Shown: positions 8,524 to 17,827, counted from the first letter of the stretch. The stretch is DNA of 53,747 nucleotides from Flavipsychrobacter sp. (GCA_016786565.1 JAEUVY010000110.1:1-53747), one strand, 5' to 3'. Notes: generated by a model not told the origin, from the sequence alone. Numbers and translations: made by a program.

Positions 8524-9777
8524 TTATTTCAGCTTGAAAGCTTTCTTTACTTTAGCTACGTAGTCGAGCTTTTCCCAAGTGAAGAGTTCTACTTTCATAT
8601 TCTTGGTTTTGCCGTCGGCGCTCTTGAAGGTTTTGTTCACTGTAACAGGAACGCGACCCATGTGGCCGTAAGCAGCACACTCGCTATACATAGGCTGGCG
8701 CAGTTTCAGGCGCTCTTCTATGAAGTAAGGACGCATATCGAACACGGTGCTGAGGACCTTAGCTATCTCGCCATCGGTCATGTTCACTTTGGCGGTGCCG
8801 TATGTGTTTACGTACAGACCCATTGGCTGTGCCACGCCTATCGCGTATGACACCTGAACGAGTACTTCGTCGCACACGCCTGCAGCTACGAGGTTCTTGG
8901 CTATGTGGCGGGTAGCGTATGCCGCAGAACGGTCTACCTTGCTCGGATCTTTACCGCTGAACGCACCACCACCGTGCGCGCCCTTGCCACCGTAGGTATC
9001 TACGATGATCTTGCGGCCTGTGAGACCTGTATCGCCGTGCGGACCACCTATCACGAACTTACCTGTTGGGTTGATGTGATACTTGATCTTGTCGTTGAAG
9101 AGGTGTTTGTATTGCGGGTAGCTTTTCAGTACGCGCGGAATGAGGATAGTCTTAACGTCTTTGCTGATGCGCTCCTGCATTGGTTTTTCCTCTGCAAAAT
9201 CGTCGTGCTGGGTGCTGATAACGATGGTATCGATACGAACGGGCTTGTTGTTGTCGTCGTACTCGAGGGTTACCTGGCTCTTAGCATCCGGACGGAGGTA
9301 CTTCATCTGCTTGCCTTCGCGGCGGATAGCAGAGAGTTCGAGCAGGAGGTTGTGAGCCAGATCGAGTGCGAGTGGCATGTAGTTGGCTGTTTCGTTTGTA
9401 GCGTAGCCAAACATCATACCCTGGTCGCCGGCGCCCTGGTCTTCTTTCTTCTTGCGCTCTACACCCTGGTTGATGTCGGCGCTCTGCTCGTGAATAGCAG
9501 AGAGCACACCGCAGGAATGCGCTTCAAACATATATTCGCTCTTGGTGTAGCCAATGCGCGCTATCACTTCGCGGGCAATTGTCTGCACGTCAATGTAAGT
9601 GTTACATTTCACTTCACCTGCCAGTACCACCTGGCCGGTAGTTACGAGTGTTTCACAGGCTATCTTCGACTGAGGATCCCAGGCGAGGAAGTTATCAACC
9701 AATGCGTCTGATATCTGGTCGGCAACTTTATCGGGGTGCCCTTCTGATACCGATTCTGATGTGAATAAATAAGGCAT
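8524..9777 (-). CDS. metK: S-adenosylmethionine synthetase
   Basis: This enzyme makes SAM from methionine and ATP in the cytoplasm, feeding the methyltransferases and the activated-methyl cycle completed by ahcY at 38.7 kb. The 417-aa protein carries the N-terminal signature [20 protein letters not shown], the [15 protein letters not shown] hexapeptide region that binds ATP, and the [19 protein letters not shown] segment of the central and C-terminal domains. Its length is slightly longer than the approximately 385 aa of the E. coli enzyme and fits Bacteroidota homologues. The 5' leader is about 50 nt, too short for a SAM riboswitch. Confidence 0.98.
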   Translation of the reverse strand: MPYLFTSESVSEGHPDKVADQISDALVDNFLAWDPQSKIACETLVTTGQVVLAGEVKCNTYIDVQTIAREVIARIGYTKSEYMFEAHSCGVLSAIHEQSADINQGVERKKKEDQGAGDQGMMFGYATNETANYMPLALDLAHNLLLELSAIRREGKQMKYLRPDAKSQVTLEYDDNNKPVRIDTIVISTQHDDFAEEKPMQERISKDVKTILIPRVLKSYPQYKHLFNDKIKYHINPTGKFVIGGPHGDTGLTGRKIIVDTYGGKGAHGGGAFSGKDPSKVDRSAAYATRHIAKNLVAAGVCDEVLVQVSYAIGVAQPMGLYVNTYGTAKVNMTDGEIAKVLSTVFDMRPYFIEERLKLRQPMYSECAAYGHMGRVPVTVNKTFKSADGKTKNMKVELFTWEKLDYVAKVKKAFKLK

Positions 9778-9827
9778 TTTAATTGCAATTTTTTAATGAA
9801 CGAATATGTGTCTTATAAAACAGGGAG

Positions 9828-9835
9828 CAAATGTA
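9828..9835 (-). promoter_or_regulatory. -7 element (TACATTTG) of metK
   Basis: On the minus strand this is an exact TAnnTTTG match 50 nt before the metK ATG. No clear TTTG lies at the -33 spacing. Confidence 0.5.
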
Positions 9836-9867
9836 TGAATTGTTGTGGTTATTATCTAATGGGAATT

Positions 9868-10057
9868 GGGCGTTGGGAGCCTGCCTGCCGGCAGGCAGGT
9901 TAGGAATTGGGGATAATGTTGGCGGGGTAAATTTGGCTCTCGTACGCTGAAAAAGCTTCGGCGGGTGAGAGAAGGAAGAGCGACCCGGCCTACGCTGAAA
10001 AAGCTACGGCGGGCGATGGAGAAACAGAAACAGAAACAGAAAGAGAAAGAGGGCGCG
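9868..10057. repeat. Palindrome, 23-bp direct repeat and GAAACA microsatellite
   Basis: The palindrome cctgcctgccggcaggcagg occupies 9880-9899, flanked by gggaattggg and ggaattgggg. The 23-mer tacgctgaaaaagc(t/a)(t/a)cggcggg-type unit occurs at 9943-9965 and 9991-10013 with one mismatch. At 10021-10050 a hexamer tract reads gaaaca three times and then gaaaga. No gene is seen. Confidence 0.7.
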
Positions 10058-10563
10058 AACCACCCCTATCCTCCCGAATGCTTTCGGGACAGGCTCTCTT
10101 TGCCTACCGCAGGCAGGCTTCGATGGGGGGGGCACCTCGAATGAGCGCTGTGAGGTTTTTAGTAGAACAGCCCAATTCTTGCCGTCATTTCGAACGGAGC
10201 GAGTGCGCGAGCGCAGAGAGAACTTTCTCACTGAGGCAATTGAAAAGACATCCTTGCCCGAAGTAAATCTCCCCAATGGATGCACCTTCGCCCGACAGCA
10301 TTCCCGTCTTCTGTATCGAAACTGAGCAATTTTTTGTTTCTGCGCAGTATTTATCTACTTCATTGATTCTCAATAAAAAGGTGGGAAGCAGATGCGCAGT
10401 TTGCTTCTCACTGCTTCTCAAAACCTGCGCACTTCTGCGCAGTGTGAGAAGTAAAGTAAAATAATTATATGTGCCTCTTTGCTTCATTTTCTGCAACATC
10501 TATACAAGTTACAAACGGCATAACAACGGGGCAAAAAGAAAATCTATGATAGTGCGTTTTGTG
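10058..10563 (-). repeat. Composite intergenic repeat, copy B (inverted)
   Basis: This is the reverse-complement counterpart of copy A at 3677-4230. Shared landmarks, in order on the minus strand, are the tract encoding HKTHYHRFSFCP-like peptide, gtgagaagcaaactgcgcat, gcttcccacctttttattga, a tgcgcagaa tract, tcgatacagaagacgggaat, gaaatgacggcaag, and ggataggggtggtt. Relative to copy A it lacks two palindromes near its 3832 and 3805 positions. It has a different block (cttcgggcaaggatgtcttt...) that recurs at 13.35 kb. Confidence 0.8.
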
Positions 10564-10591
10564 GGGTATGATAGAAAATTGTAAGGGAGGT

Positions 10592-10961
10592 TTGCAAGTG
10601 GAAAACACTTGCAAGAATGATAGACACAAGTAAAAAACACTTGCGCCAAATGGGGTGTCATAGATCTTTTCTTCTGTTGTTCTTTTGCCATGATGCAAAA
10701 GAACCAAAAGATCTAGGCTGTATAAAAATTGGCTAAAAAATGTCTGCACTCCGCTGCAAAATATAGATATCTATCGTTGCCGTTTTCGCTACTGAGCCGT
10801 CGCTACTATCGGCGCTGGCAACACTTACCTCCATAGATTTTGCGGCCGCTGCGTTCCGCCATTTTTCTTAACGCCATTTTTATAAGGCCGGAATGAAGGG
10901 CGGAGAGCGGCGAAAGAGAGCGGGGTTAGACACAAGTCGAAAAGACCTGCGCCAAATGGGG
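10592..10961. repeat. Perfect hairpin and 35-bp direct repeats in a gene-free stretch
   Basis: ttgcaagtg and cacttgcaa form a perfect 9-bp stem around gaaaa (10592-10614). A 35-bp unit starting tagacacaagt and ending gcgccaaatgggg lies at 10621-10655 and again, with several changes in the middle, at 10927-10961. The 270 bases between them hold no gene I can support. Confidence 0.6.
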
Positions 10962-10979
10962 ACAAAATGACTAAACAGG

Positions 10980-11010
10980 TTTGGAAACAAAACGATTTTT
11001 TGTATCTTTA
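10980..11010 (+). promoter_or_regulatory. Promoter of the 11.0-kb lipoprotein gene
   Basis: TTTG at 10980-10983, a 19-nt spacer and TATCTTTA at 11003-11010 (one mismatch) place transcription start before the ATG at 11033. This favours that ATG over the in-frame ATG at 10967. Confidence 0.5.
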
Positions 11011-11032
11011 TTTTCCCGATCAGTTACCTACC

Positions 11033-11746
11033 ATGAAACGAATTATTAGTATTTCTCTCTCATTACTTGTGCTTTTTGCGTCCTGCAAAGAGCCAGTAAC
11101 AACCGATAGTAAGGTCTCGGGAAGCGATACGTTTCACCTGTGTAACACTGTGGTTCATGTTGACACGATCTCTGAGGCTGAATTTGGCGCTACCTCGCTG
11201 AGCGATTTTAATGATACCAATGAGGTTAAATATTTGCTGCCGGATGGTGCTTTGGTGCGCCGACACGCCGATACGCTCGCTTTTTCAATTGATGGTGGTG
11301 GCAAAGCTTTTATTATCAACGATACTACCGATTCTGAAAATGCCTCCAACTACCTGTACAAGGGCTATGATAACGTTCTTAACAAGTATGTAGTTCAGGG
11401 ATTATTTTATGAGTGGTGGTACCATTTGCTGATCGATAAAGCCAGAGGGGACACAACCATTGTATGTGGTGCACCAGTGACGTCACCGGATGGCAAGTAT
11501 TTTATTTGCGGTAACTGCGACATTGATGCGTGTTTTACATTCAATGGTCTGGAATTGTATGAAAACACCAGTCCGCCAAAGCTACTTTGCACAAAAGAAT
11601 TGCATTACTGGGGCCCAAGCCAAATAAAGTGGCACGATAACAAGACGATATACGTCCACGCTAATAAAGAAGATACTACTGGTGGTGGTTTCAGGATGGT
11701 TTTTTTGAGATTGAGGTTGGGTGAGGGGATTGAAAAAGCGAATTGA
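11033..11746 (+). CDS. Lipoprotein of unknown function
   Basis: The 237-aa protein begins MKRIISISLSLLVLFASC, a clear lipoprotein signal with the acylated Cys at position 18. The ATG at 11033 is chosen because an upstream ATG at 10967 precedes the likely promoter and would bury the signal. The mature part is soluble and Asp/Thr-rich, with CGNCDID and several aromatic strands suggesting a beta-rich fold. I do not recognise the family. It should sit in the inner or outer membrane facing the periplasm or exterior. It stands alone, preceded by a long repeat-rich gap and followed by the NHL protein about 100 bp later. Confidence 0.7.
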   Translation: MKRIISISLSLLVLFASCKEPVTTDSKVSGSDTFHLCNTVVHVDTISEAEFGATSLSDFNDTNEVKYLLPDGALVRRHADTLAFSIDGGGKAFIINDTTDSENASNYLYKGYDNVLNKYVVQGLFYEWWYHLLIDKARGDTTIVCGAPVTSPDGKYFICGNCDIDACFTFNGLELYENTSPPKLLCTKELHYWGPSQIKWHDNKTIYVHANKEDTTGGGFRMVFLRLRLGEGIEKAN

Positions 11747-11852
11747 CCGGGGCGTGAGGTTTGTTGCAGCCGGATTGGTGGTGAACCATGGGGTAGTGCA
11801 TTGAGAGTTTTTTTGAAATTCATTCTAATATTTTTTACTAAACAGTATTTCT

Positions 11853-13148
11853 ATGTTCAGGATATTTTTACTGGTACTTGCGCTAATGCAGTCTCTTTTG
11901 GTTAATGGGCAAACAATAGAAACAATTGCGGGGAATGGTAGTTTTGGTTTGGGAGGCGATGGCGGACCGGCAACTAATGCTAAGCTATACTATCCAAACG
12001 ATGTCGCTGTAGATAAGTTCGGCAATATTTATATTGCTAATTCGTATGGTCAACGGATCCAAAAGATAAATAGCTCCGGGATAATAACGACGTTTGCAGG
12101 AGGTGGACTAATATCTGCATTTGACGGTGCTCCAGCAGATTCTGTAGGTCTGCCCAGGGTACTTTGTGTGACTGTTGACGATACAGGCAATGTGTATTTT
12201 ACCACTTATAGCAGAGCCTTCAAAGTGAATTTGGCGGGGCGTATATATTGCATTGCAGGGGCGGGAGGATCGCTGGTGCACGCCGGTGATGGCGGTCCGG
12301 CTACTGCAGCGTCTTTTGAGCAACTCTATGGCATCGCGATTGATCAGAGCGGCAATGTGTATCTGCCTGATCCATTTCATTGTGTGGTGCGGAAAATAAA
12401 CACTGCCGGAATAATTAATACCATTGCAGGAACAGGAGTTTGTGGTTATAGTACGGACGGGACGGTGGCCACTGCTGCCCGGTTGGTTTCACCGATGTCG
12501 GTGAGGGTGAACCCTGCCGGAGAGTTACTGATAGGTGATTTTGGTAATGAGCAGATACGAAAGATAAACGCAGTAGGAGTGATGGCTACGGTGGCCGGGA
12601 ATGCGTTGTTTATGACGGGATGTCTTGCAATTGATGGTGATATCGGTCGTCCGGCGGGAATGACGTTCGACAAGTGGGGTAATTTTTATATGGTTGACGA
12701 CTATCATCTGGTTCGGAAGATAAACACAGCAGATTCAATTGAGATCATTGCAGGTACCTTTATTGTTGCAGGGTTTGCCGGAGATGGTGGCCCACCGTTA
12801 TCAGCAAAATTTAATAACCCCAAGGGTGTTGCGGTAGACAATGCCGGAAACATCTATGTTGCAGACAGAGATAATCACCGCATCCGCCGGATAAGTACAA
12901 CGATGGGTACTACGGTGCCACAAGCAGCGAACCAGTTCGTAATGTACCCAAATCCTGTAAAGGATATTTTACGGCTGCAATGTCCTAATGATAAAAATGA
13001 GATCGAAATTTTTGATGTGATGGGTAAGTCTGTCGGTAACATGGTTCTTTCATCCAGAGATGGTTTTGTAAATGTGGGGCATTTGCAGGCGGGTATGTAC
13101 ATTCTGAAAGTGAACTCAGTTGTTGCCGGAAAGTTCAATAAATACTGA
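11853..13148 (+). CDS. Secreted NHL-repeat protein with T9SS sorting domain
   Basis: The 431-aa protein has a signal peptide ending near VNGQ (residue 20). About six NHL-type units follow, each built as a VAVD..GN.Y.A segment, then RIQKIN..G.I.T.AG, with recurring GDGGPAT loops (about residues 25-355). This predicts a beta-propeller. The last 70 residues (from about 362) read FVMYPNPVKD...LQAGMYILKV, the type A C-terminal signal for the type IX secretion system, so the protein is probably exported to the cell surface. NHL propellers generally bind ligands or partner proteins; the ligand is unknown. It may share a transcript with the upstream lipoprotein. Confidence 0.85.
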   Translation: MFRIFLLVLALMQSLLVNGQTIETIAGNGSFGLGGDGGPATNAKLYYPNDVAVDKFGNIYIANSYGQRIQKINSSGIITTFAGGGLISAFDGAPADSVGLPRVLCVTVDDTGNVYFTTYSRAFKVNLAGRIYCIAGAGGSLVHAGDGGPATAASFEQLYGIAIDQSGNVYLPDPFHCVVRKINTAGIINTIAGTGVCGYSTDGTVATAARLVSPMSVRVNPAGELLIGDFGNEQIRKINAVGVMATVAGNALFMTGCLAIDGDIGRPAGMTFDKWGNFYMVDDYHLVRKINTADSIEIIAGTFIVAGFAGDGGPPLSAKFNNPKGVAVDNAGNIYVADRDNHRIRRISTTMGTTVPQAANQFVMYPNPVKDILRLQCPNDKNEIEIFDVMGKSVGNMVLSSRDGFVNVGHLQAGMYILKVNSVVAGKFNKY

Positions 13149-13652
13149 TGAGGGACTGAGGTCGTTGGGAGTTTGGAAACAGGTATACCCGGTGTTTTGT
13201 AGATAACGAGACTCACCGATCCGGAGATCGGGTGCCGGTATGACATAGTCGATAGACTATGCCAAGCGGGAATTGCGCAGGAATAAAAAATTGCACAGTT
13301 GGAAGTCGGGGTGCGGGAATTCTTTTGGGCTGGGTGCTAAATCTCAGGAGATTTACTTCGGGTCAGGATGTCTTTTCAATTGCCTCAGTGAGAAAGTTCT
13401 CACATCGCTCGCATCCTTCCCGAATGCTTTCGGGATTCGAAATGACGGGTGCTATTGGGCGTTTTGAAGGTAGGGGCGGGAATTCTATTGGGCTGCGGTG
13501 CTAATTCTCAGGAGATTTCTCACTGCGCTCGTATCCTCGCTCCGTTCGAAATGACGGGTGATATTGGGCGCTTTTCTCCCAATACCTAATTCCTAACACC
13601 TAATTCCCAACCTGCTTGACGGCAGGCAGGTTGGGAATTTTTCCCAGAAAAC
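13149..13652. repeat. Gap with composite repeat copies D and E and a hairpin
   Basis: Two head-to-tail partial copies of the composite repeat run from about 13261 to 13470 and from 13471 to 13565. Both contain ggagattt and a gaaatgacgggtg block. Copy D has the palindrome tcccgaatgctttcggga (13418-13435) exactly where copy E has ctcgctccgt. At 13602-13639 aattcccaacctgc and gcaggttgggaatt bracket a short loop, a strong inverted repeat that could act as a terminator for glmS. There is no gene. Confidence 0.75.
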
Positions 13653-15491
13653 TTATTCCACAGTCACGCTCTTGGCTAGGTTGCGGGGTTGGTCTACGTT
13701 GCAGCCGCGCATGATGGCGATGTGGTAGGCCAGCAGTTGCAGGGGCACTATGGTGATGAGCGGAGAGAGTATCTCTTCGGTCTCTGGTACTTCTATGATG
13801 TGGTCGGCCAGTTCGCGTATCTGTGTGTCGCCCTTGGTAACCACGGCTATGATCTTTCCTTTGCGGGCTTTCACTTCCTGCACGTTGGATACGATCTTTT
13901 CGTAGGCACTTTTGTTGGTGGCGAGGAACACAACCGGCATGTTCTCGTCTATGAGGGCTATGGGGCCGTGCTTCATTTCGGCAGCGGGGTAGCCTTCGGC
14001 ATGTATGTAGGATATTTCTTTCAGCTTCAGTGCACCCTCCAATGCCACAGGGAAGTTGTAACCACGACCGAGGTAGAGGAAGTTGGACGCGTTCTTGTAG
14101 ATGGCGGCTATCTCTTTAATCTGGGCATCGAGTTGCAGGGTCTCTTCGATCTTGCGCGGGATGTTCTCCAGTTCGTAGAGGATCTCCCTCATTTTTGAGG
14201 TAGATATGGTGCCCCTGGCTTCGGCCATGCGCAGGGCGATGAGGGTGATGAGGGATACCTGTGTAGAGAATGCCTTGGTAGATGCCACGCCTATTTCGGG
14301 GCCGGCATGGGTGTAGGAGCCTGCATGCGATACACGGGCTATGGATGAGCCTATGACGTTGCAGATGCCGTATATGAGTGCCTGACGTTCCTTGGCCAGA
14401 TTGATGGCGGCCAGGGTATCGGCGGTCTCGCCTGACTGGGATATGGCAATAACCACGTCATTCTCAGTGATGATGGGGTTGCGATAGCGGAACTCGGAAG
14501 CGTACTCTACCTCTACGGGTATGCGGGCGAGGTCTTCTACCATGTATTCGCCGATGAGGCCCGAGTGCCATGATGTACCGCAGGCGGTAATGATGAACCT
14601 CTCGGCCTTGGCAATGCGGTTGATGTATTCGTTGATGCCGCCGAGCTTGATCCAGCCTTGTGCGGCATTCATGCGGCCGCGCAGGGAGTCTTCGATAGCC
14701 TTGGGCTGTTCGTAGATCTCTTTGAGCATAAAGTGCTCAAAGCCGCCTTTTTCGATGGTCTCGATAGAGAACTCGAGTTTTTTGATCTCGGGCGATTTTT
14801 CTACGTTGCCCAGTGTGCGGATCTGGTAGTTGCCATCGCGGTTGATGACGGCATATTCCTGCTCGTCGAGGTACACTACGTTCTTGGTGTATTCAATGAT
14901 AGGGGAGGCGTCGGACGCGATGAAGAATTCGTCTTCGCCTATGCCTATAACCAGCGGGCTGCCTTTGCGGGCGGCGATGAGCTGGTTGGGGTTGGTTTTG
15001 TTGAGCACTACTATGGCGTAGGCACCTACCACCTGATTGAGGGCGATGCGCACGGCATTATCGAGCGAGGTATTCTCTTTCTTCTGCACCTCTTCTATGA
15101 GGTTCACCAGTACTTCGGTATCGGTGTCGGAATGAAAGACGTAACCACGGCTGATGAGCAGTTCTTTGATGGCGGCATAGTTCTCTATGATGCCATTGTG
15201 AATGATGGCCAGTGAGCCTGAGTGAGATATGTGCGGGTGGGCGTTGCGGTCATTAGGTTCGCCGTGGGTGGCCCAACGGGTGTGGCCTATGCCGATGGTG
15301 GCATGTGTGCGTGCGGTATCAACAATGGTCTCGAGGTCGGATACCTTGCCGGCCTTTTTGAAAACGTTCATATCTCCGTTCAGCAGGGCGATGCCCGCGC
15401 TGTCGTAGCCACGGTATTCGAGGCGTTTAAGACCTTTGATGATAACCGGATAAGCCTGTTTGGTGCCTATATAGCCAACGATTCCACACAT
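13653..15491 (-). CDS. glmS: Glutamine-fructose-6-phosphate aminotransferase (isomerizing)
   Basis: This enzyme makes glucosamine-6-phosphate from fructose-6-phosphate and glutamine, the entry step to UDP-GlcNAc for peptidoglycan and lipopolysaccharide. The 612-aa protein is full length. The N-terminal glutaminase begins MCGIVGYIG with the nucleophile Cys2. Two SIS domains follow, with ACGTSWHSG, SQSGETADTL and the catalytic region ALKLKEISYIHAEGYPAAE, and the conserved C terminus PRNLAKSVTVE. It starts 11 bp after the DUF4270 stop, so it is the last gene of a three-gene operon. No glmS ribozyme is present, as expected outside Firmicutes. Confidence 0.98.
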   Translation of the reverse strand: MCGIVGYIGTKQAYPVIIKGLKRLEYRGYDSAGIALLNGDMNVFKKAGKVSDLETIVDTARTHATIGIGHTRWATHGEPNDRNAHPHISHSGSLAIIHNGIIENYAAIKELLISRGYVFHSDTDTEVLVNLIEEVQKKENTSLDNAVRIALNQVVGAYAIVVLNKTNPNQLIAARKGSPLVIGIGEDEFFIASDASPIIEYTKNVVYLDEQEYAVINRDGNYQIRTLGNVEKSPEIKKLEFSIETIEKGGFEHFMLKEIYEQPKAIEDSLRGRMNAAQGWIKLGGINEYINRIAKAERFIITACGTSWHSGLIGEYMVEDLARIPVEVEYASEFRYRNPIITENDVVIAISQSGETADTLAAINLAKERQALIYGICNVIGSSIARVSHAGSYTHAGPEIGVASTKAFSTQVSLITLIALRMAEARGTISTSKMREILYELENIPRKIEETLQLDAQIKEIAAIYKNASNFLYLGRGYNFPVALEGALKLKEISYIHAEGYPAAEMKHGPIALIDENMPVVFLATNKSAYEKIVSNVQEVKARKGKIIAVVTKGDTQIRELADHIIEVPETEEILSPLITIVPLQLLAYHIAIMRGCNVDQPRNLAKSVTVE

Positions 15492-15502
15492 AGTTTCACA
15501 GA

Positions 15503-16921
15503 TTAGTTGAGTTTGGAATATACGACAAATAATTTTGCCTTGTATAGGGAGTTAGGGTGATTGCCACCACCGAGGATGGCGCGGTAGGCACCTATGTAGT
15601 CCTGGGTACCGGTGATACGCAGGTGCAAAGTGTCTTGTCCGGCGGCGATGCAGCCCATGATCTCGCGGGGGAGACCGAGTGAGTAGACGCGCACGTCCTG
15701 ATTATCGCGTTTAAGGGTGTAGAGCTGCCCGTCCAGAATGGAGAACGGGTTGAGGCTGGTGAGGGGGTAGCGGTCGTTGACCTCCAATACTGCTCCTGCA
15801 GTTGTGCCGGTGGGGTACACGCCGTTGCTGACCTTGCGCGGGTACAGGCGGGTGAGCGGACCGTAATTAAGTTCGTTGTAGGCGGGCAACATGGCCAGTT
15901 GCAGTTGAGCCTTGTTGATGACACCCTTTGGCAGGCTGAGGATGCCGGTGATCTTTACGTCGAGGCAGGCACCGGGTTGGTTCTGGATAGCGATGATGCT
16001 ATCGCCGGGGAGTGTGGAGGTGATGAGTGCATTGACCGGCGAGGTGGCGTAAGACTTGGAGACGTTGTTGTAGAAACCACAGGCCTCGCCATTGAAGAAG
16101 TATTGCTGCACGGCAGTGTCGGAGGTGCTGCCGTTGGTATGGTAGTAAACGGTAATGCGTGCTGCATTGGAGCTGTTGCTGCCATTGAGCCTGAAAAAGG
16201 GATATGCCTTTGTGGGTGTGGTGCCAACGGGGCGAACCACGAGCCCCTTAAAGAAGGTGTTGAAAGCCGAGTTGGGGGTGTTGGGATTGTCGGTAGCGGC
16301 CTGCAGGGCAGGGTTGAGGCGGGCCAAGAGACCACCCAGATTGAGCGGCATGCGCAGGGCAGGGGCGTAGTTTTTGCCCTTTATGGTAACCGAGTCGGAC
16401 AGGTCGTTCACTTTTACCGTGTAAGGGCTGCTGAGTGGTGTGGCCTCGTCGATCTTTTTGGTGGTGTAGGAATAGTAGGGGGTACCCGGGGCAATGTCCT
16501 CATCGAGGAAGAATGCCTGATAGGTCTGTGTAAGTGACTGATCGGTAGTGTCGCCGTAGGTGTAGCCGGCGTAGGGCAGCACCAGGAATGCCGAGTCTAT
16601 GGTGGCGTTGTTGTAAACGGCAATAGAAGGGTTATCGGGTATTACCTGAAAGGCTGTGTAGCCGGTCATGGTGCCGAAAAAGGGATCGGTAATATGGCCG
16701 GCACCCTGATAAACGGGAAGACCGGATATAAAGAGACCTGTAACGGCAGTATCGTCGTAATAGGTGCGGGTGATGCAGCCGAGTTCGGTACTGTACACAC
16801 CCAAGGCAGTATCGGAAGGCGATATTTTTGCATCAATAACTGAGCCTTCTTTGCAGCCTGCGCCGGCAATAGTGAGTGCCAGCAGAGCTACCAATGCCAA
16901 CAGGCTGAAACGGTGGTTCAA
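15503..16921 (-). CDS. DUF4270 lipoprotein
   Basis: The 472-aa protein begins with a lipoprotein signal (lipobox AGAGC, acylated Cys23). The early segment DTALGVYSTELGCITRTYYDD and a later LGLPREIMGCI-like block match DUF4270, a Bacteroidota family of unknown function often encoded beside glmS and the short glycogen synthase. The mature part is Ser/Thr-rich and beta-strand-like, with no further membrane segments. It lies 37 bp downstream of the glycogen-synthase-like gene and 11 bp upstream of glmS. The conserved linkage hints at an envelope role, but no activity is known. Confidence 0.85.
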   Translation of the reverse strand: MNHRFSLLALVALLALTIAGAGCKEGSVIDAKISPSDTALGVYSTELGCITRTYYDDTAVTGLFISGLPVYQGAGHITDPFFGTMTGYTAFQVIPDNPSIAVYNNATIDSAFLVLPYAGYTYGDTTDQSLTQTYQAFFLDEDIAPGTPYYSYTTKKIDEATPLSSPYTVKVNDLSDSVTIKGKNYAPALRMPLNLGGLLARLNPALQAATDNPNTPNSAFNTFFKGLVVRPVGTTPTKAYPFFRLNGSNSSNAARITVYYHTNGSTSDTAVQQYFFNGEACGFYNNVSKSYATSPVNALITSTLPGDSIIAIQNQPGACLDVKITGILSLPKGVINKAQLQLAMLPAYNELNYGPLTRLYPRKVSNGVYPTGTTAGAVLEVNDRYPLTSLNPFSILDGQLYTLKRDNQDVRVYSLGLPREIMGCIAAGQDTLHLRITGTQDYIGAYRAILGGGNHPNSLYKAKLFVVYSKLN

Positions 16922-16958
16922 AGCGAGAAATTTGTGGGCTAAGATGGTAAAAGAAAAT

Positions 16959-17786
16959 CTAAGACTCTGTTAAGCTTTTGTACAGCTCCAACAGCGGCGT
17001 TACATCTTCCTTCCAGCTTGGTTCATACTTAAGTACTTTCTTGTAGCGGCTTGGTTTCAGCTCGTCGGTAATCTTCTTATCCACGTCTTCTGATCCAAAC
17101 ACGACCACATCGGCACTTTTGCCGCCACCGATGGTGAGGCCTGTATTGGTGCCGTCTTTGAACGGATCGAGGTCTTTTTCCTTAATTTCTGAGCTGATAA
17201 TAGCTTTTTTGGTGAAATTGGGGTGGAGTGTTTCGTTGAACTGATCGGCCTGGGCAGTGTACACTACTTTAGAGTAACCGAATACAGGTTCTTTCTTATA
17301 AGTGGTTTTTAGGTACAGCGGCACGAGTGAGGTCATCCAGCCATGGCAGTGAATGACATGGGGAGGCCATCCGAACTTTTTAACGGTTTCGAGTGCGCTT
17401 TTGCAGAAGAAGATCATGCGCTCGGCATTGTCTTCGAAGAAGTTGTCCTGATCGTCGCGGAAAACGGCTTTGCGCTTGAAGTAATCTTCATTGTCCATGA
17501 AGTAGACCTGGAGGCGCGCGTTGGGGAGAGAAGCTACCTTGATAATGAGCGGGTAGTCATCTTTATCTATAATTACATTTATACCCGAGAGGCGAACGAC
17601 CTCGTGCAGCCTGTGACGGCGCTCGTTGATGAGGCCGAAGCGGGGCATGATGACACGAATCTCGAGACCGGAGTCAAACGTCTTTATGGCCAGTTTGTTG
17701 AGTATCTGGGCAAAGTCGGTAAACTCAGTGTAAGGAGAAAGTTCGTTGGCAATTATTAAAACACGTTTCTTTGTGTCTGCAGACAT
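16959..17786 (-). CDS. Glycogen/starch synthase-like GT5 N-terminal domain protein
   Basis: The 275-aa protein matches the N-terminal half of glycogen synthases: VLIIANELSPYTEFTD at the start, a VIMPRFG strand, and CHGWMTSLVPLYLK, equivalent to the H-D-W segment of GT5 enzymes. It lacks the C-terminal nucleotide-sugar domain of the roughly 480-aa classical enzyme, so glucosyl transfer cannot be assumed. Similar short versions are usual in Bacteroidota next to panC, and this is the first gene of the operon with DUF4270 and glmS. A TAATTTTG -7 element precedes it. It is not a recent truncation, because the frame is clean and the reading ends naturally. Confidence 0.75.
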   Translation of the reverse strand: MSADTKKRVLIIANELSPYTEFTDFAQILNKLAIKTFDSGLEIRVIMPRFGLINERRHRLHEVVRLSGINVIIDKDDYPLIIKVASLPNARLQVYFMDNEDYFKRKAVFRDDQDNFFEDNAERMIFFCKSALETVKKFGWPPHVIHCHGWMTSLVPLYLKTTYKKEPVFGYSKVVYTAQADQFNETLHPNFTKKAIISSEIKEKDLDPFKDGTNTGLTIGGGKSADVVVFGSEDVDKKITDELKPSRYKKVLKYEPSWKEDVTPLLELYKSLTES

Positions 17787-17827
17787 GCTAAGAAATTGAT
17801 TATTAGTATAAATAATAAAATAGTCTG

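Noticed and set aside
9778..9880. SAM riboswitch before metK
   Set aside because: The likely leader is about 50 nt with no conserved aptamer-like stems.
10004..10749. Several open frames of 60-104 codons around copy B
   Set aside because: They overlap each other on both strands, consist of repeat sequence, and are rich in low-complexity residues.
13259..13504. 81-codon frame on the plus strand
   Set aside because: Repeat-derived; a competing frame covers the same bases and neither has a start signal.
15592..16537. Long open frames opposite the DUF4270 and glmS genes
   Set aside because: These are antisense shadows in GC-rich codons; the minus-strand genes have clear family motifs.
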